Assembly: GCA_009845645.1 (NCBI GenBank)
Contig: VXZF01000275.1
Span: forward strand, 1 to 15,132
Direction of reading: 5' to 3'
DNA from: Gemmatimonadota bacterium
GTDB lineage: Bacteria; Latescibacterota; UBA2968; UBA8231
DNA length: 15,132 nucleotides
Shown: positions 7,141-13,646 of the stretch, one piece after another
Layout: every line of letters begins with the position of its first letter
Position numbering within the stretch: position 1 is the stretch's first letter
Translations under genes and position numbers: made by a program
Notes under the pieces: generated by a model
The model's database searches: none
The model's input: the letters and a program-made list of their open reading frames with translations, nothing else
What the model was told of the DNA's origin: nothing

Positions 7141-7174
7141 CTAGCGAGTTTAGGAACTTATGTTCAGTTGCTAG
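7141..7174. repeat. Nested inverted repeat
   Basis: Outer arms CTAGC (7141-7145) and GCTAG (7170-7174) enclose an inner GAAC-TTAT-GTTC hairpin (7054-like arms at 7154-7157 and 7162-7165). The nested arrangement resembles a two-helix RNA element. Confidence 0.35.
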
Positions 7175-7252
7175 ACGCAAGCGGAAGATGCAAAGGAGTA
7201 GCTACCCTTTTATGATATTGCCCAGTGAGCTGACAATCTACTAAAAACCTCT

Positions 7253-7288
7253 ACGGCGCAATATTTAACCTATCAGCGCCGTTTTTTA
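7253..7288 (+). terminator. Intrinsic terminator
   Basis: Perfect 7-bp stem ACGGCGC (7253-7259) / GCGCCGT (7276-7282), 16-base loop, then a T-run through 7287. It would end transcripts coming from the promoter at 6759-6787. It lies about 60 bases before the start of the mltF-like gene, so that gene needs its own promoter or escapes this site by regulated read-through. Confidence 0.75.
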
Positions 7289-7310
7289 TTCCAGGCTAAA
7301 ACACTACTGA

Positions 7311-7327
7311 GGCCCGTTGAGCGGGCC
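7311..7327 (+). repeat. GC-rich hairpin just before the mltF-like ribosome site
   Basis: GGCCCG-TTGAG-CGGGCC, a perfect 6-bp all-GC stem, ends 9 bases before the AGGAGG of the mltF-like gene. It could affect translation initiation or protect the 5' end of a processed message. No T-run follows. Confidence 0.5.
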
Positions 7328-7336
7328 GATTTGGAA

Positions 7337-7342
7337 AGGAGG
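7337..7342 (+). promoter_or_regulatory. Shine-Dalgarno of the mltF-like gene
   Basis: Perfect AGGAGG, 6 bases before GTG at 7349. It decides that start: the longer in-frame TTG at 7331 would place the ribosome site inside the coding region. Confidence 0.8.
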
Positions 7343-7348
7343 CGCGTC

Positions 7349-9439
7349 GTGTTATTTCGCACTCGAACGCTTCTTCCTATAGGACTTATTGCCATTTCTA
7401 CGTTTGTCCAATGCAGCCAACCGGCGGCACCGGAGTTGCCCAAGTACATCGGCGACCTGACGGTATTGCAATCCCACGGCAAGTTGCGCGTTATCGTCCC
7501 CCCAGAGCCGATTGCCCATATACCCAAGCAGGCGGAGCCGGTGACGATTGACTACGACCTCGCCCGCAACTTGGCCGAGGAGCTCAAGTTGGAGCTAATG
7601 CTGGTAAAGGCCGAAAATTATGCCCAGATGGTCCAGAAGTTGATGGAAGGCGAAGGCGATATCGTCGCTGCGAGCCTGACGATTACAGCAGCGCGGCAGG
7701 AGCAAGTAGCGTTTTCCGTGCCGTATCTCTACGTGGATGAATATCTGATCACTTCAGCCAGCGACAGCCTGCCGACGACGATTGAGGGCTTGGCCGGAAT
7801 GACAATCGGCGTCCGGCGCTCTAGCTCGCACTACGAGACTCTATTGGATATTCAGCAACAGGTGCCGTTGTTGCAGATTCACACTGCACCGGAGAAGCTC
7901 GGCCTCGAGCACCTGCTCGATGGCATCGTCCGCGGCGAATACCAAGCGACCGTATCCGACGAGCACTTGTGGCGAGGGGTGGAAAGCTACTACGACAACA
8001 TGGTTACGCCGCTAAGGGTGGCCGAAAACCGTCCGATTGCCCTGATGATGCGGCCCGACGATGTACAGCTCAAGACCAGGGTCGATGAATACCTGCTCGC
8101 CCAGCAGTTTACGCGCCAGTCCCAGCAGGCTTTCACCGACGATTTGCCCGGCTTAAAAGAGCGTCGGCGGTTGCGCATGATCACCCGCAATAATGCGCTG
8201 ACCTATTTTATCCACCGCGGCCGACAAGTGGGCTTTGAGTACGAGCTTATCAAGGAATTTGCCGACCGGCACGACCTGCGGCTCGATATCGTCATTCCGG
8301 AAAGCCACGCCGATCTGCTGGCGTATTTGCGCGAAGGCAAAGGCGACGTCGTGGCTGCGGCGATGACCATTACCGAGGAGCGACGGGCGCAGACGTCGTT
8401 TACCCTGCCTTATAACGAAGTAGATGAGCTGGTGGTCGTGCGCGCTGAGGAGGATTCGATTGCCAGCCTCGCGGACTTGGCCGGGCGCACGATCCACGTG
8501 CGCCCAAGCTCTTCTTTTTACACCACCCTAACGTCCCTCGCCGATTCCATAGAGGGTTTGCAGATCGCGTCACTGCCCGACTCCATCGAGACCGAAGACA
8601 TCTTGGCCGGCGTCGAGGAGGGACGCTACGACATTACCCTGTGCGACTCCAACCTGCTCGACGTGGAACTCGCCTATGGACGCCGGCTCAAGGCGGCTTT
8701 CAGTATCAAGCTGACGTCCTTGGGATGGGCGGTGCGCGAGGACAATCCAGTCTTGCTGGCGGCGCTCAATCAGTACGTAAAAGAAGAAAAAGGCGGCTTG
8801 TTTTTTAACATGATGAAAAAGCGATACTTCGAAAACAAGCGCACCATCGCCAAGGCGAAAGATTCGCTGCGGGTCGATTTGAGCGGCCGCCTGTCGCCCT
8901 ATGATGAGCTGGTAAAAAAGTACGCCCGCCAGTACGGGCAAGATTGGCGATTGATTACCGCGCAGATGTACCAAGAATCCAAATTTGATCCCCAGGCCAC
9001 TAGCTGGGTCGGTGCGCGCGGGCTGATGCAGATCATGCCAGTCACCGGGCGCGAGTTGGGATTTACCGATCTGCACGACCCCGAAGAGAATATCCACGCG
9101 GGGGTGAAGTACATGTCTCAACTGGTCAACCGCTTTGACTCGAATATACCCATCGAGGAACGGACGCGTCTTGCGTTGGCCGCTTACAATGTCGGGTACG
9201 GGCACGTGCTCGATGCACGTCGCTTAGCCCGCGAAAAGGGGTGGAATCCCGACAAGTGGTTTGGCCACGTGGAGCAGGCGATGCGCCTGCTTGCCAAGCC
9301 GGTGTATCACAAACGGGCGCGCTACGGCTTCTGTCGCTGCGGCCAGCCCGTGCACTACGTGGGCAACATTCAGAATATGTACGACGCCTATGTCGGGATG
9401 CTGACTATGGCGAGGGCGTCGGGTCAAGAGCGCCTCTGA
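7349..9439 (+). CDS. MltF-type lytic transglycosylase with two solute-binding domains
   Basis: Encodes 696 residues from a GTG. A short basic start and hydrophobic run lead to Cys22 in STFVQC, a poor lipobox (Gln before Cys), so lipidation is uncertain but export is likely. Residues about 38-252 and 274-494 are two family-3 solute-binding (SBP_bac_3) domains that are clearly related to each other: GDIVAASLTIT...FSVPY (about 103-126) answers GDVVAAAMTIT...FTLPY (about 332-355). Residues about 516-654 are an SLT lytic transglycosylase domain with catalytic Glu543 in MYQESKFDP, then GLMQIMP (559-565) and AAYNVGYGH (611-619). The tail RYGFCRCGQPVHYVGNI matches the MltF end, with two unusual cysteines. 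MltF cleaves peptidoglycan glycan strands to 1,6-anhydro products at the membrane; E. coli MltF has a single binding domain in about 518 residues, so this protein has one extra. Confidence 0.92.
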   Translation: MLFRTRTLLPIGLIAISTFVQCSQPAAPELPKYIGDLTVLQSHGKLRVIVPPEPIAHIPKQAEPVTIDYDLARNLAEELKLELMLVKAENYAQMVQKLMEGEGDIVAASLTITAARQEQVAFSVPYLYVDEYLITSASDSLPTTIEGLAGMTIGVRRSSSHYETLLDIQQQVPLLQIHTAPEKLGLEHLLDGIVRGEYQATVSDEHLWRGVESYYDNMVTPLRVAENRPIALMMRPDDVQLKTRVDEYLLAQQFTRQSQQAFTDDLPGLKERRRLRMITRNNALTYFIHRGRQVGFEYELIKEFADRHDLRLDIVIPESHADLLAYLREGKGDVVAAAMTITEERRAQTSFTLPYNEVDELVVVRAEEDSIASLADLAGRTIHVRPSSSFYTTLTSLADSIEGLQIASLPDSIETEDILAGVEEGRYDITLCDSNLLDVELAYGRRLKAAFSIKLTSLGWAVREDNPVLLAALNQYVKEEKGGLFFNMMKKRYFENKRTIAKAKDSLRVDLSGRLSPYDELVKKYARQYGQDWRLITAQMYQESKFDPQATSWVGARGLMQIMPVTGRELGFTDLHDPEENIHAGVKYMSQLVNRFDSNIPIEERTRLALAAYNVGYGHVLDARRLAREKGWNPDKWFGHVEQAMRLLAKPVYHKRARYGFCRCGQPVHYVGNIQNMYDAYVGMLTMARASGQERL

Positions 9440-9473
9440 GTTAGTGGGCTGGCCACTTGGCCTTGCAGAAACT

Positions 9474-10868
9474 TCACCCGCGTCCAAACACCTTCGCCGG
9501 CATATAGGTAGCCAGTTCCGGCACAAACCATAGCCCCGCTAACAGTAGCACCTGAATCGCGATAAAGGGCACGACTCCCCGGTAGATCTGCGGCGTGCTG
9601 ATCTCAGGAGGGGCGACGCCGCGCAAGTAAAAGAGCGAGAAACCAAACGGGGGCGTGAGAAAAGAGGTCTGCAAGTTCAGGGCGATCATCACGCCCAACC
9701 ACACCGGATCCAAGCCCATCGTCAAGAGAATCGGGCCAACGATGGGGACGACGACGAAGATGATCTCGAAGAAGTCGAGAAAAAAGCCGAGCAAAAACAT
9801 CACGGCCATCACCAGGGCGAAAGAGCCGAGCACGCCGCCGGTCGCCTCATGGGTCAGAAAGGACTCGACTGCTTCGTCCCCTCCGTAGCCGCGAAAGACC
9901 AGCGAAAACACGCTCGCGCCGATGAGGATGATAAAGACCATGGCGTTGATCTCGGTGGTGGTGCGCATGACTTCTTTGAGCGTGGTGCGGTTGAAATGTC
10001 CTTTGGCCAGCGACAAGAGCATGGCACCGACCGCGCCGACCGAAGCCGCCTCGGTTGGCGTGGCCACTCCGAAGAGGATAGAGCCGAGTACCCCGCAGAT
10101 GAGGACTAAGGGCGGCACGAGGGCCGCGCCGAGGCGGCGGAGGAAGGCCGCACTGAGAATTTGCGCGCGCTCCTCGTCTGGCACGGCTGGCACGGTAGCT
10201 GGCTTGAGGAGGCCGAGGCCGATTATATAGAGGATGTAGAGGCCCATCAGCACGACGCCGGGCACGAGCGCGCCCATAAAGAGGTCGCCAACTGACACGG
10301 AGACCGGGGCGAAATTGCCCATTTTGAGTTGGGCCTGCTGGTACGCCGAGGAGACCACGTCGCCGAGGATGACCAGCACGATGCTGGGCGGGATGATCTG
10401 GCCCAGCGTCCCCGAAGCGCAGATGATGCCAGTGGAAACCGCTGGAGAATACGCGCGTTTGAGCATGGCCGGCAGCGAAATGAGTCCCATGGTGACTACC
10501 GTCGCGCCGACGATGCCGGTGGAGGCCGCCAACAGGCCGCCGACGAGGCAAACCGAAATCCCCAGTCCCCCGCCCAAGCTGCCGCAGAGCTGGGCCATGG
10601 TTTCGAGTAGGTCCTCGGCGATTTTCGAGCGCTCTAGCACGACCCCCATAAAGACGAATAGCGGCACGGCCATCAGGGTCTCGTTGGACATGATGCCGTA
10701 GATGCGGGCCGGCAAAGCCGAGAGAAAGGCCGAGTCAAAGTCGCCGGTGAGGACGCCGAGGCCGGCAAAGCCAAGGGCCGTACCCGCGAGGCAAAAGGCC
10801 ACTGGGAAGCCGGATAGCAGCACCGCGAAGGTGCAGAGGAACATGGCTAGCGGCGCGAATTCACTCAT
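9474..10868 (-). CDS. dctM: TRAP transporter large permease, DctM type
   Basis: Encodes 464 very hydrophobic residues, the normal length for the ion-transporter superfamily DctM subunit, with roughly 12 membrane segments. Family marks include ASTGIVGATVVTMG (about 108-121), CASGTLGQIIPPS with the conserved Gly/Pro bend, and GVATPTEAASVGAVGA, the second half's helix-break signature. The wording GTLGQIIPPSIVLVILGD is typical of the group annotated as mannitol/chloroaromatic-type, which includes keto-acid and lactate systems. The ATG at 10868 overlaps the DctQ stop (ATGA), a classic translational coupling. It is the last gene of the minus-strand operon; its stop at 9474 faces the mltF-like stop 34 bases away, with no good terminator between them. 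DctM forms the Na+-coupled transport channel with DctQ. Confidence 0.95.
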   Translation of the reverse strand: MSEFAPLAMFLCTFAVLLSGFPVAFCLAGTALGFAGLGVLTGDFDSAFLSALPARIYGIMSNETLMAVPLFVFMGVVLERSKIAEDLLETMAQLCGSLGGGLGISVCLVGGLLAASTGIVGATVVTMGLISLPAMLKRAYSPAVSTGIICASGTLGQIIPPSIVLVILGDVVSSAYQQAQLKMGNFAPVSVSVGDLFMGALVPGVVLMGLYILYIIGLGLLKPATVPAVPDEERAQILSAAFLRRLGAALVPPLVLICGVLGSILFGVATPTEAASVGAVGAMLLSLAKGHFNRTTLKEVMRTTTEINAMVFIILIGASVFSLVFRGYGGDEAVESFLTHEATGGVLGSFALVMAVMFLLGFFLDFFEIIFVVVPIVGPILLTMGLDPVWLGVMIALNLQTSFLTPPFGFSLFYLRGVAPPEISTPQIYRGVVPFIAIQVLLLAGLWFVPELATYMPAKVFGRG

Positions 10869-11341
10869 TGGGTGCGGAGGGTTTGCACGCTGTGGTGAAT
10901 GATGGCTAGGGCCTGCAAAAACAGCAGCACAAAGCACAGGGGAATGGCGGTTTTGAGCAGATAGACTGCCTCTAGGCCGCCGCCGTCTTGGGAGCCTTCG
11001 AGCACGGCCCAAGAGTTGGCGACAAAGGGCAGCGACTGGTAGAACAGTACCGCACAGCAGGGGATCAGCAGCAGCGCGCTGCCCAAGAGATTGACTAGGG
11101 CCTTGCGCCGGACGTCCATGGGCCGGTAGAGGATATCGACGCGGACGTGCTCGTCGCGCGAGAGAGTGTAACTGGCTGCGAGGAGGAAGGTAAAGGCGTG
11201 CATGTACAGGGCTATTTCCTGCATCCAGACCCAGCCGCGTTCAAAGAGGTAGCGCAAGATTACGACGGTAAAGGTCACCAAGACCATGCCCAGCGTCAGC
11301 CAAGGCACGGTGTGGACGATGAAGCGGTTGAGGCGTTCCAT
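10865..11341 (-). CDS. dctQ: TRAP transporter small permease, DctQ type
   Basis: Encodes 158 residues with four membrane segments (about 12-30, 42-60, 83-102, 125-148), the standard DctQ layout. The family signature is visible at residues 40-70: MQEIALYMHAFTFLLAASY followed by the charged stretch SRDEHVRVDI. The ATG at 11341 is chosen; a TTG 15 bases upstream would overlap the dctP stop by 8 bases and is also possible, and neither has a clear Shine-Dalgarno. It lies 7 bases after dctP and overlaps dctM by 4, so the three subunits are co-translated. DctQ scaffolds DctM in the inner membrane. Confidence 0.93.
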   Translation of the reverse strand: MERLNRFIVHTVPWLTLGMVLVTFTVVILRYLFERGWVWMQEIALYMHAFTFLLAASYTLSRDEHVRVDILYRPMDVRRKALVNLLGSALLLIPCCAVLFYQSLPFVANSWAVLEGSQDGGGLEAVYLLKTAIPLCFVLLFLQALAIIHHSVQTLRTQ

Positions 11342-11348
11342 GCGGGCG

Positions 11349-12473
11349 CTAGCCAAACGTCAGGGCGCGAGCCTGGGTATAGGCTTCCTCGGAGATGCGC
11401 GTGTACGCGATGGAGTTTTTGCGGAAGGCGTCAAACGAGCTATAGACCCGGCTGGAAAAGGGGTCTTGGCCCGCGATCTCGGCTACTACTTCGGCGGACA
11501 CTTTGCCGATTTGCGCTAGGAGTTCGTTGGAAAAGCGCCGGAGCTGGACGCCGTGTTCGTCGACGAGCGTCTTGAGGGCTTGGCTGTTGCGCGCGGTGAA
11601 CTCGCTGAGCATGTCGTCGTTGGCCGCTTGGCAGGCGTACTCGACGACGGCTTGGAGGTCTGTAGGGAGGGCTTCTAGGGCTTGTTTGTTGACCATGCAC
11701 TCTAGCGCGGTCCCCGGCTCGTGCCAGCCCGGCCAGTAGTAGTATTGGGCGGCTTGGTGCAGCCCAAAGGCGAGATCGTTGTACGGGCCAACCCATTCAG
11801 TGGCGTCGATGGCACCGGTCTTGAGGGCTTGGAAAATCTCGCCACCGGGCAGGGCTTTGACCGTGACTTCGAGGCGGCGCAGGACCTCGCCGCCCAAGCC
11901 CGGCATCCGCATGACCAAGCCGGAGAAGTCGGCTAGGGTATTGATTTCCCGGTTGAACCAGCCGCCCATCTGCACGCCCGTGTTGCCGACGGGAAAGGCC
12001 CGGAGGTTGAAGTCGGCGTAGAGTTCGTCCCACAGACTCTGGCCGCCGCCATAGCGCAGCCAGCCGTTGATCTCGGCCGCGTTTAGCCCAAAGGGAACAG
12101 CCGAGAAAAACTGGGTCGCCTCGTGTTTGCCCTTCCAGTAGTAAGCGGCTCCGTGGCCCATCTCGGCGGTGCCGCCGGAGACCGCGTCGAAGACGCCAGA
12201 GGCTGGTACTAACTCACCCGCGCCGTACACCTTGACGTGCAGGCGTCCATCGGACAGAGCATCAATGCTGCGGGCGAGATTGTTGGCTCCGGTGCCCAAG
12301 GCCGGAAAGTCCTTGGGCCACGTGGTGACCATCTTCCATTTAAAGTGCTGTTGGGATTGGACCGCAGGGGCCGCTTGCTGTTCGGCTTGGCCACAGGCGG
12401 CCAAGCTGCCGGCTGCAACGAGCGGAGCGCTTTGCAGGAAGGAGCGGCGCGAGCGTGGTGCGGAATGTTGCAT
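11349..12473 (-). CDS. dctP: TRAP substrate-binding lipoprotein, TakP-like (2-oxo acid type), Tat signal
   Basis: Encodes 374 residues. The N-terminus is a Tat signal, SRRSFLQ at 8-14, ending in a lipobox LAAC with Cys27, so the protein should be folded before export and then membrane-anchored. The mature part is a DctP-family binding protein: KWKMVTTWP at about 45-53, RMPGLGGEVLRRL at 189-201 with the substrate-carboxylate Arg189, GGEIFQALKTGAIDATEWVGP at 210-230, and WPGWHEPG at 247-254. These match the subgroup of TakP (2-oxo acids) and the Thermus lactate protein, where the DATEW segment helps hold a cation and the acid. A 2-oxo acid or hydroxy acid is therefore the likely ligand. Its start is 6 bases after the rpiA stop, and the Shine-Dalgarno (GAGG) overlaps that stop. 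Most TRAP binding proteins are free in the periplasm, so the Tat-lipoprotein form is notable. Confidence 0.92.
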   Translation of the reverse strand: MQHSAPRSRRSFLQSAPLVAAGSLAACGQAEQQAAPAVQSQQHFKWKMVTTWPKDFPALGTGANNLARSIDALSDGRLHVKVYGAGELVPASGVFDAVSGGTAEMGHGAAYYWKGKHEATQFFSAVPFGLNAAEINGWLRYGGGQSLWDELYADFNLRAFPVGNTGVQMGGWFNREINTLADFSGLVMRMPGLGGEVLRRLEVTVKALPGGEIFQALKTGAIDATEWVGPYNDLAFGLHQAAQYYYWPGWHEPGTALECMVNKQALEALPTDLQAVVEYACQAANDDMLSEFTARNSQALKTLVDEHGVQLRRFSNELLAQIGKVSAEVVAEIAGQDPFSSRVYSSFDAFRKNSIAYTRISEEAYTQARALTFG

Positions 12474-12479
12474 GGAACC

Positions 12480-13160
12480 TCAGCTTTTGTTGATCAGGTG
12501 ACAGGAGCCGTCGTCTTGGCCGACGATCACCAGATGAGTCATTGCGAGGAAAAGGCCGTTTTCCACGACTCCGGGCAGGGCGTTGAGCCAGTGCTCGATG
12601 GCGCGGGCGTCGTCGATCCCCTCGGGAAAGCGAGCGTCGATGATGTAGTTGCCGTTGTCGGTGACAAACGGGGTGTCTGGTGCCTGCAAGCGCAAGACTG
12701 GGACGAGGCCCCGCTCTTCGAGATGCCGTGCGATGAGGGGATGAGACCAAGGGACGACCTCGACCGGTAGCGGAGCCTTGGTGCCGAGCTGATCGACCAG
12801 CTTGGATGGATCGGCGACAATGATTTGGTGAGCGGTGATGGAGGCGACGATTTTCTCGCGCAGGAGCGCGCCGCCTAGACCCTTGATTAAGTCGAGGCCG
12901 GGATCGACCTCGTCAGCCCCGTCAATGGTCAAATCGACGCTGGACACCTCGGCGAGCGTCGTCAGTTCAATGTCGAGGGAGCGGGCCAAGGTGGCCGAGG
13001 CTTCTGAGGTGGGGATGGCCTTGACTGCCAGCCCGGCCGCGACGCGCTCCCCGAGGGCGCGGATGGCCCATTCAGTGGTTGATCCCGTGCCCAACCCTAC
13101 GATCATACCGGCTTCGATGTACTCGGCGGCTCGACGGCCGGCGGCTTCTTTCGGCGTCAT
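12480..13160 (-). CDS. rpiA: Ribose-5-phosphate isomerase A
   Basis: Encodes 226 residues (E. coli RpiA 219). RpiA interconverts ribose 5-phosphate and ribulose 5-phosphate in the non-oxidative pentose phosphate pathway. The phosphate loop GLGTGSTTE is at 22-30; DGADEVD at 80-86 gives Asp80 and Asp83; KGLGGALLREK at 93-103 gives Lys93 and Glu102. These correspond to E. coli Asp81, Asp84, Lys94 and Glu103, so all catalytic residues are present. The ATG at 13160 is taken because the protein starts at the normal family position (MTPKEAAGRRAAEYI); an upstream in-frame extension would run into the acetyltransferase gene. It lies 13 bases after that gene and 6 before dctP, inside the transporter operon. 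The isomerase and the sedoheptulokinase-like kinase elsewhere in the window share the pentose phosphate pathway. Confidence 0.96.
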   Translation of the reverse strand: MTPKEAAGRRAAEYIEAGMIVGLGTGSTTEWAIRALGERVAAGLAVKAIPTSEASATLARSLDIELTTLAEVSSVDLTIDGADEVDPGLDLIKGLGGALLREKIVASITAHQIIVADPSKLVDQLGTKAPLPVEVVPWSHPLIARHLEERGLVPVLRLQAPDTPFVTDNGNYIIDARFPEGIDDARAIEHWLNALPGVVENGLFLAMTHLVIVGQDDGSCHLINKS

Positions 13161-13173
13161 GTCGTCACCCAAT

Positions 13174-13641
13174 TTAAAGGCGCGTGCAATAGTGGATCTG
13201 GCGGGCGACTTCCTCAAAGCCGAGGCTGGGATACAAGTGCGCGCCGATGGGGTTTTGCGCCAGCGTCTCGATCTTGGCGCACTCCATACCAGCGGTGCGC
13301 AGATGCGCTAAGCCATGCTCCAGGAGTTGGCGACCCACGCCCTTGCCTTGGCAATGCGGTAGGACGGCGAGGTTGGGAATCCCGCCGATTTTGCTTTCAT
13401 GGTCGATGCGAGTGGTGATGTAGCCTACTACCTCGCCGTCTTCCTCCCACACAAAGACGCCGCTCGCCCGCTCGCCGGCCACGTCGTCGTCGATATGGCG
13501 CAGCTTGCGAAATTGCCAGTCGCGTCCGCCGATTAGCCCGAAGCGCTGTTCGATGTTGCGGTCGATGGATACGCCGGGGAAGCAAACGGCCGTGATGTGC
13601 TTGAGCGCGGGCAAGTCCTCTGGGCGATAGGGGCGAATCAC
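13174..13641 (-). CDS. GNAT family N-acetyltransferase
   Basis: Encodes 155 residues, a single-domain GNAT enzyme that would acetylate an amine using acetyl-CoA. The GTG at 13641 gives the typical opening MIRPYRPEDLPALKHI and has GGAAG 9 bases upstream; a longer frame exists but is out-of-frame read-through of the oxidoreductase gene. Motif A is clear: strand IPNLAVLP (88-95) then QGKGVGRQLLEHGL at 98-111, the acetyl-CoA pyrophosphate loop. The end, NPIGAHLYPSLGFEEV (130-145), is motif B with its Tyr and the family LGF turn, similar to RimI-like and phosphinothricin-type enzymes. It sits 5 bases after the oxidoreductase stop and 13 before rpiA, so it is in the same operon. The acceptor is unknown. 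Confidence 0.9.
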   Translation of the reverse strand: MIRPYRPEDLPALKHITAVCFPGVSIDRNIEQRFGLIGGRDWQFRKLRHIDDDVAGERASGVFVWEEDGEVVGYITTRIDHESKIGGIPNLAVLPHCQGKGVGRQLLEHGLAHLRTAGMECAKIETLAQNPIGAHLYPSLGFEEVARQIHYCTRL

Positions 13642-13646
13642 AGAGA

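Larger units (their letters stand above)
6794..7288 (+). ncRNA. Candidate structured RNA or long attenuated leader, about 495 nt
   Basis: This segment is bounded by a near-consensus promoter and an intrinsic terminator, but no protein frame spans it. The core, about 6940-7250, is some 30-40% GC against roughly 60% on both sides. It contains several inverted repeats able to form hairpins: ACCTG/CGGGT (6794-6807), AGTAAG/CTTACT (6832-6888), ATCATTCA/TGAATGAT (7007-7026), 12-base arms with one mismatch (7049-7080), GTAAC/GTTAC (7118-7130), CTAGC/GCTAG enclosing GAAC/GTTC (7141-7174) and AAAGG/CCTTT (7192-7210). I see none of the hallmarks of tmRNA, RNase P RNA, SRP RNA or a known riboswitch. Alternatives are a decayed transferred gene, or a 5' leader that controls the lytic transglycosylase by early termination. 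Transcription is inferred, not shown. Confidence 0.35.

Noticed and set aside
7102..7215. 37-codon ATG frame in the AT-rich island
   Set aside because: No real Shine-Dalgarno and it crosses three of the hairpins; could be part of a decayed gene, but not supportable as a gene by itself.
7288..7348. Own promoter for the mltF-like gene
   Set aside because: I looked for -35/-10 pairs with 16-18 base spacing and found none better than chance; TAAAAC near 7297 has no matching upstream box.
8570..9205. 211-codon minus-strand open frame
   Set aside because: Antisense to the second binding domain and SLT domain of the mltF-like gene.
9440..9473. Bidirectional terminator between the mltF-like gene and dctM
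   Set aside because: Only a GGCC-ACTT-GGCC mini-hairpin without a T-run on either strand; too weak to call.
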